DNA of 64,000 bases from Zymoseptoria tritici IPO323. Lineage: Eukaryota > Ascomycota > Dothideomycetes > Mycosphaerellales > Mycosphaerellaceae. Below, one piece after another: positions 21,912 to 32,448 of this stretch; position 1 is the first letter of the stretch; every line of letters begins with the position of its first letter. Location: positions 1,364,001 to 1,428,000 of the forward strand of contig NC_018214.1 in assembly GCF_000219625.1 (NCBI RefSeq). The letters run 5' to 3'. The notes under the pieces were generated by a model that saw only the letters and a list, made by a program, of their open reading frames with translations, ran no database searches and was not told the DNA's origin. A program made the position numbers and the translations under genes.

Positions 21912-24154
21912 CTAAAAGATGCCCATGAACTTTTTCTTTCCGGCGAGATCTTTGCTCTTCGCTCCGACTTTGCTCATAGGAATGCCTGGAGACAGCCGTC
22001 AGCGCATGTGTCCGCGGGGTGTAATCCTCTCGATCTGGGATTTCAAACATACCTGGATCTCCACTCGATGCGGCGTGAATAATAGCCAGTCTCTGCTTCG
22101 CCGTCTCATTCCCCTGATCTGCTGCACGAACATACCACACATTCGCCTCGAGAGGGTCTCGTCGGCAGCCAATGCCCATCTCTGTGAAGTAGCCCACAGT
22201 ATACTCTGCTTTCGCGAAGCCTAATCAAGCCCATGTTAGCAATATGCTCACCCTGATCGAGGCATGGTCGCCACGACTCACCTGACTCCGCAGCCTGCTT
22301 CGCCCAGGCGTAAGCCTCGTTCTCATCCCTCTCCAACACCGGCTCTGCTCCGATCATGTACCACGCACAAAGCGCCATTTGGCCTTCGGCATGGCCTCTC
22401 GTCGCCGCGCCATTGTAGAAATGAACACTCAACGCTGCATCGCGCGGGCACCCGTACAGACCATTCTCGTATGCTTGACCCATCAGGAAGTTTGCGTGAA
22501 CGTGTCCCATCTCCGCAGATTGTGTGAGCAATTGTGCCGCGTATGCCTCATCCTTGAAGATCAACTCTCCGTGCCCCTTGAGATGCATTATGCCCAGCTC
22601 GTACGGTCCAGCATTATATTGAGGATCGGCACTTTCCTGTGCACGCTTCAACCATTTTACACCCTCTCTGTACTTGTCCTTCAGACCCATGTCGCCAGAT
22701 ATGCACGCGAGGCCGAGTCGCGTTGCCGCACCGGGGTGGTTCTTCGATGCGCTATTGCGGTAGAATTGAACAGCCTTCGGAGGGGATTTTGCGCAGCCCC
22801 AGCCGAACTCGTAGCATAGAGCGGCTCGATATCCGGCTTCTGCGTGTCCGTGCTTCGAGGCGTTTACGAAGAGTGAGAACGATTTATCGAGGTCGGGTTT
22901 GCCTTTGTTGAAGAGTCCAGAGGAGAAGCCATCGGCGAGGTAGTATTGTGCGAAAGGATAGGCGCGGTCAGCTAGACGTTGTAGGATCTGTTTAGCTTCG
23001 TTGGTAAGTTCACTGGGATCGATGCCATCTTCTGGGTTCAGATCTCGGGCCGCATTGATCATGAAAATAGCAAATTCGTACTGCACGGCAGCATCGGTAG
23101 TCTTTTTCACATTGGCGCGGTACATATCCAGCGTCTTCTTGGTATCCAGCAAGCTAGCGGCATTACCGACCACTGATTGTAGGCCTGCATTGTTGAGTGG
23201 TCCTCCCGGTGCGACCTGCTGGCTGTATGGCAGGTTGTTGAGTAGGTCGACGTAGCTGGCCGGTCTGCTCAAGGGTGATCTCCGGGATGTCGACAAATCC
23301 CGGCCATGACCTTGCGAGTCTGACACTGCGCTCATTGGCGACAGGGTTCGTCCTCGCATTTCTTGGCCCAGGATATATGATGACACCGGCCGTTGGGCTG
23401 TTGTTCGCGGACCATAAGCATGCAATCCTCCTCCATTCGAATGCTCGCCACCTGACGAACTCGATACCGTCGATTTCGTGGCCGAGTGCGAAGCACGATT
23501 TTGTCCATGTTGAGTCTGCTTCTTGCTTCCATCCTCAAACGCATGGTACTGAAGACCTTGCGATGGATCCTGATTATACAAATCCACCTCTTCGCCATCC
23601 TCTTCTATCCGCGGAGTGGTATTGGTGTTGGACGAGTCTCGGCTGGGTGCGCGGGTGTGATATGAAGGCTGGTGGTCGTAGCCGTTTGGCGCTTTGGTTC
23701 GGACCGGGAGGGAGCCCGTCGAGTCTCCCATCGTTAACGAGGGGTCATAGGTGTGCATGCCATGTCGTGGCTCGTCATCTCTGGCGTAGGCATAGCTGAG
23801 GGCCCCGTGCTCAGGCTTCACGATGCCCATCTGTGGAGGACTGACGTGGACTGAATTCATGGGCATCTCCTGTATGCGAACCTCTGGAGCAGGCGAATGC
23901 TGCACGTTGGAGACTGGCTTCCTCTTGACCGGCGACGGTATGCGCTGCTGACTGCCGTGGGAAACTTCTCGATTGTGTGTATATGCCTTGCCCGAGCTTG
24001 AAGGCGAGGCTGAATGGAGATCCTGCGATCCTGTGGCCCACTGCTCATGGTGATGGTGGTCCCACTCCTCTTCGTGTCCCAGATATGTGGACTGCGACAA
24101 GGATTCCGCATAGCCGTACTGCGCGGCCTTCACGGGCCGCAAGCCCTGCGGCAT
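21912..24154 (-). CDS. SKT5: Sel1-repeat chitin synthase activator (Skt5/Chs4 type)
   Basis: Three exons on the minus strand: 24154-22282, 22220-22053 and 21985-21912. Introns of 61 and 67 nt have GT..AG ends. Product of 704 aa. The first 300 or so residues are disordered (Ser/Pro/Gln/His-rich). From about residue 320 (LLDTKKTLDMYRANVKKT) the protein consists of Sel1-like repeats, seen as repeated blocks like YYLADGFSSGLFNKGKPDLD and AGYRAALCYEFGWGC...KAVQFYRNSA, finishing in exon 3 with KKKFMGIF. This is the Skt5/Chs4 family, which recruits and activates the Chs3-type (class IV) chitin synthase at the plasma membrane and bud neck or septum. No C-terminal CaaX box is present, unlike yeast Chs4. 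A class IV chitin synthase is encoded about 20 kb downstream in this window. The start could be further upstream if a 5' exon exists. Confidence 0.88.
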
Positions 24155-25589
24155 AGTCGTCGTATCCAATTGATGTCTGTTCTCCAGAAAAAGATGAGTG
24201 GACTTCCTCCTGATTCGCTCGACACTGCCCCGTCAAATGTTCCTGCTGTCCAACGAGCGGACTGTCAAGCTCGACGTGATTCTATGGTATGAATGAGTCG
24301 CCAGGCTTCAAGGTTTATCCAGGCACGAGCAGGATGCGATGTTTCGACTGTCGAAAGGTTGACTGCCCGGATATGCAGGGCTGGCCGAAGGCTGGGTCCT
24401 CGGGTGTGCTGGGCCGTGGCGGACTTGACGCAGATCATTCGGCGCTTGGTGTAGATTACTTGAGAGGTCAGGCTGGACAACGATTGTGACTTGGGAGACT
24501 ATTGACAATTACACAAACGTGACGAGCATTCGCATCTGTGTGGCGGCTACGTTCTCTTTGTCGCTGCGATAAACACTCCTTGCGACTCCCATTGTTTCAT
24601 CAGGAATCTGCCCGATGCCGTACAGCGTCGGACCAAGACCGTTAACACGACCGATCCTAGGCGCGAGGAAGAAACACCGGGGGGCGAACAGCGGTTCCCA
24701 TTGCAACAGTGCCGTTCAGGCGTATTCGCGGCCTTTGTCGCGGGAATTTTGATGCAAGCAGTAGGTCGCCGAGAATGAGCGAATGATCTACGACAAATAT
24801 AGATTCATCGAGTCCACGCGCATGTGGATCGCGCCGTGGCGATGGGCCACAATTAGCTCTACGGCGGCTATGCTCGAGTTGGTGATGGCCAACAAGACCG
24901 ATGGACCAGCTATACTGCTTTGACGATATTCACACGACCATCAAACGGGTCCTGACTTGTCAGTCAATTTCGAGCGAAGGACATAAGCTGATGCGCTCTC
25001 CGAGTGAGGTCTGTCGCAGGCAACCTTGGATACCTGTCTCCGCGCACGGATGCTACAGCATTGCGCAACAAATGTCAGGGATGAGACGAAGCCGCAGGGA
25101 TTCAGACTGGGATTGTCCCTATCAGATCGTGCGTGTTGCACGTGAAGGTACCTTAGGCAGGCCATCGTCTACCCCTGCATGAATACCTTATGAGAACACT
25201 TGGCCGGGAAAAGTTTCTAGCACTTAGGGCAGCATTCAAGTCGGAGCTCCACGTGCACATTTGTTGATACAATTGGGTCGGCATGCATGTTTGCGGGAGA
25301 ACCAGATCTGTATCAGACTTCCCTGTACGAGACAACAAAGATGTGAAGACGATCGCTTTCAGCCTTTTTGAATTTGAGTTCTGAATTTTGACAAGATGGG
25401 CTGCCGGATAGCCATCAGCAACTAGTAGACTAACCTATATACGATCCCAGAACACCCGCGGCCAAAACCGAACAAAGGAAACTATGATACACGAAAGTAT
25501 CGTTCAGCCATCAACAGTCTGTTGTGAACTCTCATTCGCGTCGACTTAATCGAAACAGGTCCATGCCATTACCACAACACACCCTCCCT
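24155..25589. other. Intergenic region upstream of SKT5
   Basis: 1.4 kb. The part next to SKT5 should be its promoter. The rest is downstream of the Asn/Gly-rich gene. Only short ORFs (60-93 codons) with no domain are present, and no repeat or RNA gene was seen. Confidence 0.4.
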
Positions 25590-27293
25590 CTAGTACCGCA
25601 TCATGTCGGCCTTGATCTTCTCCATTGCGTCCTTGTAGCCAGCCTCGTACGCGACGTCGAGCTTCCTTTCAGTCGAAAAGCCGGGTGCCTTGCCGCCTGA
25701 GCTGTTGTTGTTGTTGTTGTTTCCTCCTCCGTAGCCACCACCACCACCACCGTAACCGCCACCACCGCCGCCGCCGAAGTTGGATCCGCCGTATGATGAA
25801 CCGTAGCCAGAGTTGGCTGAGTTGTAAGATGGTCGTTGGGGCGAGCCAGCCGTATTCTGGGAGCCTTGCTGCCTGGCATCGCGCTGGCCGCTCTCCCAGG
25901 CGTTACGTTGTTGTGGGTCACTGTAACCTCCGTAGCCGCCAGCGTTGGAAGAATTGCTGCTGCCTCCATAGCCACCGCCGGAAGAGTTGTTGGAACTACC
26001 TCCAAATCCTCCGGAAGAGCTGTTGTTGGACGAGTTGTTGCCTACGCCACCGTATCCACCGGTTGAGCCACCCGAGGTATTGTTGTTGTTGCCGCCACCG
26101 TAGCCACCGGAAGAGCCGCCGGAGTTATTGTTGCTGCCACCACCGTACCCTCCAGAGGAGCCGCCGGAGTTGTTGTTGCTACCTCCACCATATCCTCCAG
26201 ACGAGCCACCGCTGCCACCACCGAAGCCGGAAGACTGGTTGTTGCCACCGTATCCTGATGAACCAGTGTTGGAGGACGAGTTGTTGTTTGATGAGCTACC
26301 GCCACCATATCCTCCAGAGGATCCAGTGTTGGAGGAAGAGTTGTTGTTGTTGCTAGAACCATTACCGTATGATGAAGAGTTGTTGTTGGCAGCTTGTGTG
26401 TAGCCAGAGTTGGAGCTGGAGTTGTTGTTGTTGCTGTGTGATCCGCCGAAGTATCCACCGCTGGAAGAGTTGTTGTTGTTCGATGATGCGTTGTTGTTCG
26501 ACAATGAATTGTTGTTCGACGATGAGTTGTTATTCGACGATGAGTTGTTATTCGATGAGGTGTTCGAGTTGCCGATCTTGCTGCCAATCTTCTCTCCACC
26601 GGCGGTGGGAACCGTTGCCTCCCGGTTGTTGCGAGTTGGGCTGCTGACCGGGGAGCTTCCACGCTGAACATAGTTGGAACCCTTACGCTCATGGTGCGGT
26701 GGTGAGGTGTTGTTACCCCGAGTGCTTCCATTGCGGCTGGTCGGTCGGTTGCTGTCCATGCTGTTTTTCTTGGTGGAGCCGCGCTCACTTGAAGCGGTGT
26801 TGTGGACGCTCTGAGCTGTGTTCGTGGAGCCCGCGCTGAAGTTGGAGGAGCCGTTGGATCTCTCGTCGGAGCTATAGCCACGCTCATCGTCAGAGCTGGA
26901 GATTCGTGGGGAGCTCGCAAAGGAAACCGTGCGAGACTTAGACTTGGATCTCTGTTGAGAGGATTTGTTGGAGCCGTACCCGGTGCTGCTGACTCCATTG
27001 GAGTTCAATCCGTTCTCGCCAGTATTCTTGCGAGAATGATGGCGATCATTGCTCGCTGAGCTGGCGTTGTTGGATGTCGAGTTGCCCATGGCGCTGTTTA
27101 GGGCCGAGTTGCTTGTCTTGGATGAGAGGCTACCGGCCCTTCCGCCTGAAGAAGGGTTCTCCTCGAGCGGACTGAGGTTCTTGGCGCGACCAGCTGAGTT
27201 GCTAACGGTATTGCGGTCAGACCCTGCCAGAGACCCGGTCTTGGGCTGAGACTCCTTGTTGGGAGCGTACTTGGAAGCGTTGAAGAACCCCAT
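25590..27293 (-). CDS. Asn/Ser/Gly-rich low-complexity protein
   Basis: Minus-strand frame of 567 aa from the ATG at 27293. The same frame stays open to another ATG at 27422, adding 43 more hydrophobic residues that I consider likely 5' leader, so the start is uncertain. Residues 1-260 are Ser/Asn-rich with scattered basic and phosphorylatable motifs. Residues 260-530 are extremely repetitive: Asn runs and SSNNNSS blocks pass into repeated SSGGYGGGSNNNS-like units and poly-Gly. The last 30 residues (STERKLDVAYEAGYKDAMEK and following) are the only ordinary sequence and look helical and conserved. The composition resembles prion-like, phase-separating proteins, but no named family is recognised. 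The underlying GTT/TTG and CCG/CCA triplet runs are microsatellites likely to vary in length. Confidence 0.65.
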   Translation of the reverse strand: MGFFNASKYAPNKESQPKTGSLAGSDRNTVSNSAGRAKNLSPLEENPSSGGRAGSLSSKTSNSALNSAMGNSTSNNASSASNDRHHSRKNTGENGLNSNGVSSTGYGSNKSSQQRSKSKSRTVSFASSPRISSSDDERGYSSDERSNGSSNFSAGSTNTAQSVHNTASSERGSTKKNSMDSNRPTSRNGSTRGNNTSPPHHERKGSNYVQRGSSPVSSPTRNNREATVPTAGGEKIGSKIGNSNTSSNNNSSSNNNSSSNNNSLSNNNASSNNNNSSSGGYFGGSHSNNNNSSSNSGYTQAANNNSSSYGNGSSNNNNSSSNTGSSGGYGGGSSSNNNSSSNTGSSGYGGNNQSSGFGGGSGGSSGGYGGGSNNNSGGSSGGYGGGSNNNSGGSSGGYGGGNNNNTSGGSTGGYGGVGNNSSNNSSSGGFGGSSNNSSGGGYGGSSNSSNAGGYGGYSDPQQRNAWESGQRDARQQGSQNTAGSPQRPSYNSANSGYGSSYGGSNFGGGGGGGYGGGGGGYGGGNNNNNNSSGGKAPGFSTERKLDVAYEAGYKDAMEKIKADMMRY

Positions 27294-28041
27294 GCTGAGT
27301 GGAACGGCTTGGTTCTTGAACATATAGCAGATGGGTGTGAAATATCTCTCGAAGATGGATATCAAGAGATCGGTCGTAACTGGGAGGTAAAGAAAGGCCT
27401 CAAGATAATAGAATAAGGACATTAGCCTCTCTCCCGGGTGGCCTGTCGCTCATATAACGAAAGAGTACCTGCCTTCCAACCTGCGAGCGTCGCATCATCG
27501 TCACCTTCCAACTCCCCGGGTACCGTCATTGTGCACTCCACTCCAGCCATGAGTGAACGCCTGCACGACTCAAGGTAGATAGCGAGCCCGAAGATCGGAC
27601 CGTCCTGGACTCCGCGCCAGTCAGCGCACGAAGACAGCATGCAACTGACTCAATGGGCAGAGACGTCATGTACATCAACATCATCGCGCGCCGAAAATCG
27701 TGTATAGTGTGTCCCGCGATTCATGGGCTTCGCCGGTGAAAAAGTGAGCTGCACTTTGACATGCTTCAACGGGAGCCTTAGTGTAAACCCTATGCCCGTG
27801 AGTAATGTACCTGCATTCAGTGGCTTCGGCTGTGCGTGTCCTGATTGCGCGAATCTGGTTCGGCGATGAGCATCGAACGCAACATCAAAGTCAATCTGAA
27901 AGGTCATCGTGATGTGGTCTTTCCATTCACGACTCACAACATGTTCAGCAGAATGTTATAACGATGTGCGACGCCTCGTTTCAGATGCTGGAAGTTGGGC
28001 TCTGCCTGTCGGACTATAACACGGCGGTGCTATTGCATCCA
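27294..28041. other. Intergenic region with small minus-strand ORFs
   Basis: Two minus-strand frames, 27650-27937 and 27422-27640, are in the same register and separated only by a TGA. The first reads plausibly (HITMTFQIDFDVAFDAHRR), so a small gene or 5' exons of the Asn/Gly-rich gene may exist here. I cannot find a convincing splice model and do not call a gene. One acceptor-like site (tttacctcccag on the minus strand) lies just downstream of 27422. Confidence 0.3.
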
Positions 28042-28654
28042 TCAAAGTCGAATGGTTCCTGGAAACAACCAGTTCGGACGGGTGTTCGCGTGAACTCCGA
28101 CGACATGTGACGATCCCGAAAGGGACTGCTCAGTGCTCAGTCCTTTTGCGTAAGTGGCTCGTCTAGGTATGGGCAGCGGCGGGCTACACGACCAGAATCG
28201 GGCATCAAAGACCACCCATCCACTGGTACTACTGACAAGTTTATGACAGCTGTCGCAAAGTCGCGCTTGGTGGGGCCGGTCCATACTCCGATCGTGGGAT
28301 CTCGGTGGAGTGAGAATGGGATCATGAGTTCAGAGAGCAGAGGAGAATAGTGGAAGGTTACCTTAGAAGGTCGTCGCTTGCTCTCCATCGCTTTCCTTTG
28401 ATGACAGCCCAACCAAACAGTTCTGATTCTGCGGGCATCTGGACTGCATCGTGCGCATTTCGATCCTGGTAACCTGGCTCTCTCGTGCGAATGCTGGCAG
28501 GCATGCTGTGCAGGCATGCTTCATTCCCTCTGCCACGAGGCTCGCATGTCACTACAAGACGCGGAGAACCGCTGACCACTTGTAGCAGTACGCCTTTCTT
28601 CTTCCAAACGTCTTCGTAACCTGAAAGGCGGCGAATAATGGCAACATGAACTTT
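28042..28654 (-). CDS. Tentative spliced hypothetical ORF (5' end unresolved)
   Basis: Minus-strand coding-like sequence: an exon at 28654-28362 reads as a plausible globular segment (HVAIIRRLSGYEDVWKKKG, LLQVVSGSPRLVVTCEPRG, SELFGWAVIKGKRWRASDD). It ends in a GTAACC donor. An AG acceptor gives a second exon at 28231-28042, in phase, ending NWLFPGTIRL-stop. A further upstream exon through a GTGCGT donor near 28710 is possible and would run towards the start of the next, divergent gene. At least 160 codons. No family recognised. It could equally be a decayed gene. Confidence 0.28.
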
Positions 28655-28811
28655 CTGATTTCAAGCAGCCAAGCTCATATCCTTGTAGGCCATTCCCTAC
28701 GCACATCATTCCTCAGGTGACACAGATCAATAGGGGTGCACACAATGAAATTGCATGTTCGTCCGACTTCTGTCCAGCATCGCAGCCAAGTGCGAGAGCC
28801 GGCATTGAAAC

Positions 28812-31295
28812 ATGGTGGACATAGACTGGACTAACCCGGAAGCTGTGATGCAAGCTATGCAGGCGATGGGTATCGGAGGAGATCCAACAGATGGTTCACC
28901 GGGCGGATTGCCCGTACCTACGACCATAACGCCCAGCGAAGTGAGGAAGACGAGGTCGCACAGAGCTGCCTCTATCTTTAAGAACTACCACTTGCTCCAC
29001 GGCATTCTCGAGCGTCATGAAGCGACCATCCAGAAACGATGGAACAAACGCAGCAATCCGCAGAAACGTGCGATTCTCACGAAAGCCTGGGGGAGCAAAA
29101 TGCCCTCGGGCCACCGGCCAGATTTCCAGCACTTGAGGAAAGGCACTGCAACCATCCCGCAGAACGACATGCAACACCGTCAGGAATACATGTGGCCCTT
29201 CATTAACGAAGAAGATCTCATGAAGAGTAAGACGCTGCTCTTGTTCCTTAACGCTCGCGGACGCAACTCTCCTGCAGACTTTGCGGCTGCGGATTTGGAA
29301 TCAATGCATGTTGGCTTGATAACAGCGGCTGTGATGCCGGCGTTCTTGAATGAATATGTCATGGTATTCACAGGTCGACATGACGCGGAAAGATATGGCG
29401 AGCTCCTCCACTGGGATGATCACACGGAGGCATTCGAATGGTTGATGACCAAACGATGCCCAAACCCAGGGGAAGGCCTTCTCATACTCGAGTCGCAGGA
29501 CAAAATCATGTCGTTCTTGGTCGCCACCGCCACGGAGATCTTGCATGATATTTCCGACCAACAACTTCTGGACTACCCGCTACAAGACCCGCCTCCGATA
29601 CCCGCAAACGATTCTGGCTTCGACTCACTCGCTGCCATGGCGTCCGAGGCGCCGTATCGCGTGCCAGCTCGATTGAGCTTCTCTCGTATTGAAAGCCTTC
29701 TCGCCGCACGGAGAGATGCAGCGGCCGATAACATGTGGGCACTCCGCGAAGACCCAGCGTACTACTCGGAGCTCCTACTAACAGCGCGGGATCATCGTCA
29801 TGAAACGCTTCCGGACCTCAATGGACATGTCCATCCCCTTTTCCGTTTCGGGAGGGAGGAGATTCTCTGGGCACGAGTGATCGCCAACGAGATTACGAAT
29901 GCTTTCATACAGCTCGAAATCTTCACAAATTTGCAGGAGCAAGCAGCGAGATTGAAGAAAATGCAAGACCAGTATAATTGTGACGTCCATCCCGAGAAGG
30001 ACCTTCCGAAGCCTTATCTTGATGCTATCCTACGCTTTCGCTATTATCTCAAATATGCCAGCAAAGGTCCCATAGGACTTCTCAAGCACGCTCTCGTGTC
30101 GTCACCAGCGTTTCGTTCCAAGTTTGCTCGAAGACCAGAGGAGAGGCCAGAGGAACTCCGTATCGACGTGATGCGTAAAGCTGGGAAGAAAATGGACCTA
30201 GATGAGGCGGAGTTTTTGTGGCTGGCGACGATACTCTGGGAGGATGGACATGATCTGTCTGTTGTGCGGCTGCCCATCATCGTGGACGAGCTTCAGCGCC
30301 TGGTAGATACGAGCGCGAAAACGAAATCGCTCGTGTCATCGCACATTGCTGTGGGCATGTCTGATCTAGCGATTGTTACAGAGTGTCTGCGACAGATTGA
30401 TATCTACCAGCCATGGTCCAACCAATTCGAAGAGCAGATGGTGGACAGGACGGAGGCAATCGAAAAAGAATTTTCAAGAACGGCAGCGCCGTGGACCCGT
30501 CTCCTGAGAGCAGTGACGGGCAGTCAAACAGCTCTTGCAAAATACGGAGCTGCAAGCGAGGGTAGATTCAACTATCCAATTGAGAAACGACGAACACGTG
30601 AGACGACAGAGGCAATGCAACGAGCCGAAGCCAACTTGGACTTGTTCTGGAAAAAAGTCGACGAGATCTTGCATTTAAACGCTGGTGATCTGGACGGCTT
30701 CGCCGTGAAGACGCTTCTGCACGAGCGCGAGTTGCAGCGAACACCGGATTGGGTGGAGCCGACGAAGTCCAAACCTGTTACCCGCATCGAACCCTTGACG
30801 AGGCCACTGTCCGAAGTGTATTTTGATCTCGAGCAGCGGACAGAGCGAACAATTCAACCATCGGATACTGTCAAAGAGAGAACCAAACGGAAGACACGTC
30901 CTGAGCCCAACGAGCAACAGTCCACACTCCCAGTTGAAGCCAATGTCGCGCACGACAGCGAGGTCCATCCGACCTTCGAGGTCGACCAGCGCGCACTCAA
31001 AGTCTTCCGCACCCTCTTCTACACGCCCTCGCTCACCGGCGCACCTGGTGAAGTGTCCTGGACCGACTTCCTACACGCTCTTCGAAGTGTCGGCTTCCTT
31101 GGCGAAAAACTCTACGGATCAGTGTGGCAGTTCACGCCAACTAAATTCGACGTCGAGAGAAGTATTCAATTCCACGAACCTCATCCGAGCGGCAAGATTC
31201 CTTTCTGGAAGGCGAGACGCCATGGAAGACGACTGAGCAGAAATTATGGCTGGTTTGGAGAAATGTTCAGTCTTTCGCAGAAAGCTGTCGCTTGA
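28812..31295 (+). CDS. Fungal-specific protein with possible HicA-like C-terminal domain
   Basis: Single-exon gene of 827 aa starting at the first ATG. The body is alpha-helical and mixed-charge, with blocks I associate from memory with an expanded family of uncharacterised ascomycete proteins (TLLLFLNARGR, LHWDDHTEAFEWLMTKRC, GEGLLILESQDKIMSFL, EAPYRVPARLSFSRIESLLA, NMWALREDPAYYSELLL). The last 80 residues differ: WTDFLHALRSVGF, then GSVWQFTP, then IQFHEPHP and a basic ARRHGRRLSRNYGW end. This order (helix, Gly, beta strand, His-Pro strand, basic helix) resembles the HicA/dsRBD-like mRNA-interferase fold. That resemblance is my inference. No function is known to me. Its 3' end lies about 700 bp from the mobile element. 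Confidence 0.72.
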   Translation: MVDIDWTNPEAVMQAMQAMGIGGDPTDGSPGGLPVPTTITPSEVRKTRSHRAASIFKNYHLLHGILERHEATIQKRWNKRSNPQKRAILTKAWGSKMPSGHRPDFQHLRKGTATIPQNDMQHRQEYMWPFINEEDLMKSKTLLLFLNARGRNSPADFAAADLESMHVGLITAAVMPAFLNEYVMVFTGRHDAERYGELLHWDDHTEAFEWLMTKRCPNPGEGLLILESQDKIMSFLVATATEILHDISDQQLLDYPLQDPPPIPANDSGFDSLAAMASEAPYRVPARLSFSRIESLLAARRDAAADNMWALREDPAYYSELLLTARDHRHETLPDLNGHVHPLFRFGREEILWARVIANEITNAFIQLEIFTNLQEQAARLKKMQDQYNCDVHPEKDLPKPYLDAILRFRYYLKYASKGPIGLLKHALVSSPAFRSKFARRPEERPEELRIDVMRKAGKKMDLDEAEFLWLATILWEDGHDLSVVRLPIIVDELQRLVDTSAKTKSLVSSHIAVGMSDLAIVTECLRQIDIYQPWSNQFEEQMVDRTEAIEKEFSRTAAPWTRLLRAVTGSQTALAKYGAASEGRFNYPIEKRRTRETTEAMQRAEANLDLFWKKVDEILHLNAGDLDGFAVKTLLHERELQRTPDWVEPTKSKPVTRIEPLTRPLSEVYFDLEQRTERTIQPSDTVKERTKRKTRPEPNEQQSTLPVEANVAHDSEVHPTFEVDQRALKVFRTLFYTPSLTGAPGEVSWTDFLHALRSVGFLGEKLYGSVWQFTPTKFDVERSIQFHEPHPSGKIPFWKARRHGRRLSRNYGWFGEMFSLSQKAVA

Positions 31296-31992
31296 GATGG
31301 TACCTTACTTGCCACATGCCCTCAAACCGCAAAGCTTATGATAGATTACGAAGAAGAGAGGTCCGAAGAAGAGAGGTCGAGCTTTGTCAACCAACGAGAT
31401 TTCTGTCTCCCACAGAAAAGGCTAGGTTTGGCACGTATGTCCCAGGCGACCGACGCCAAACTGACTTGAATGATGGGTCCACGCCACGCCACAAGCCGGC
31501 AATGAGGGAGTGGCGACCGCGGACTGTGGGCCTTGGAAGATTTTGTCGTCAATAATACAATCATCGGAAGATAGCAGTATCATCACAGTACGATGCCGTA
31601 CATAGCTGCGTGCGACCAACGCGTATAGTGCAATGCTCAGCACACTGATACTTCGTCAATGTGCGTGCCCTTCCCCCTCTCTACACGATCTCCGGACTTG
31701 TGGGTAACGATATCCTCAACACTTTCGTCCTCGTCACCTTGTAATCGTCACAACGTGGAGACTTCAAGGTTATTCGAGAAAAGCCTCCTTTCCGGGCCGC
31801 TCATTCTTCGGCGTCTACACGCGGATAAAGTAGTGTTCAGGCAGTGTGAACCAGAGGCCGCGCATGTTCTGTTTATTTTTAAAACAGAACAAAGACGCTA
31901 GTTCCTTAGCTCGGAGATCTTCTCAGGGATGGAGCCAAGCACTGCACAGCTGGGACCAGGGCATGTTGAACAACACCAACGGCTACTAGGTA
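31296..31992. other. Intergenic flank on the left of the mobile element
   Basis: About 700 bp of ordinary-composition DNA without a gene, ending at the 9-bp duplication. Before insertion this sequence was continuous with the region now at 43585 and so formed the distal upstream region of the chitin synthase gene. Confidence 0.45.
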
Positions 31993-32001
31993 GTTGCTCC
32001 G
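31993..32001. repeat. Left target-site duplication (9 bp)
   Basis: GTTGCTCCG directly abuts the left inverted repeat. The identical 9 bases abut the right inverted repeat at 43576-43584. The match extends to 11 bp (TAGTTGCTCCG) because the right TIR ends in TA and the left flank also happens to have TA. Confidence 0.85.
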
Positions 32002-32020
32002 TAGTCTCAGACGCTCAGAC
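32002..32020 (+). repeat. Left terminal inverted repeat (19 bp)
   Basis: TAGTCTCAGACGCTCAGAC. The reverse complement of 43557-43575 is TAGTCTCAGACGCACAGAC, so 18 of 19 positions match. Confidence 0.85.
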
Positions 32021-32076
32021 CACCTCGCGTATCAGGCCAATCAGGTGCAAGCACCTGGCCCTACTGTAGGTGGTCT
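32017..32076. repeat. Nested hairpin at left end of the element
   Basis: AGACCACCT (32017-32025) and its reverse complement AGGTGGTCT (32068-32076) enclose a second perfect palindrome, CAGGTGC-AA-GCACCTG (32042-32057). The outer arm overlaps the end of the TIR. Together they could fold into a two-tier cruciform or form paired binding sites for a transposase or helicase. Confidence 0.65.
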
Positions 32077-32448
32077 AAGGGCCTAACTAGTGTTTTTTAG
32101 TAATAGAGTATTAGCTTTATATGTAAATTACACTAACATAGAGTGTTAGTACCTGAACGCGTCTATACGACTAATAGCGACGACAGCATTACCAGGTATA
32201 AAATCTGAAAATCCGGCTTAGTTATCTAATGCAGATTAATGTGCTCTACAACCTCCTGCTATTTGTTTTAACCTAACGCGTTAGACGAACGAAGAGTAGG
32301 CTTTTGCGTATCTTTAGTCTAACCGACGCGTTTGTATAGCGAGACGGCAATGCCTACTCCTCCTTTAGTTTTTGTCTAATACTAACTAAAATTTGTCTAT
32401 TAGATAGCTAGCTGTCCGCTCCCTAACTTAACTAAAGCCGATTTTAGG

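Noticed and set aside
26128..26403. Plus-strand poly-Pro/Leu/Glu ORF inside the Asn/Gly-rich gene
   Set aside because: It is the antisense reading of GGY/NNN repeats. The minus strand has a 567-codon frame with a conserved-looking C-terminus.
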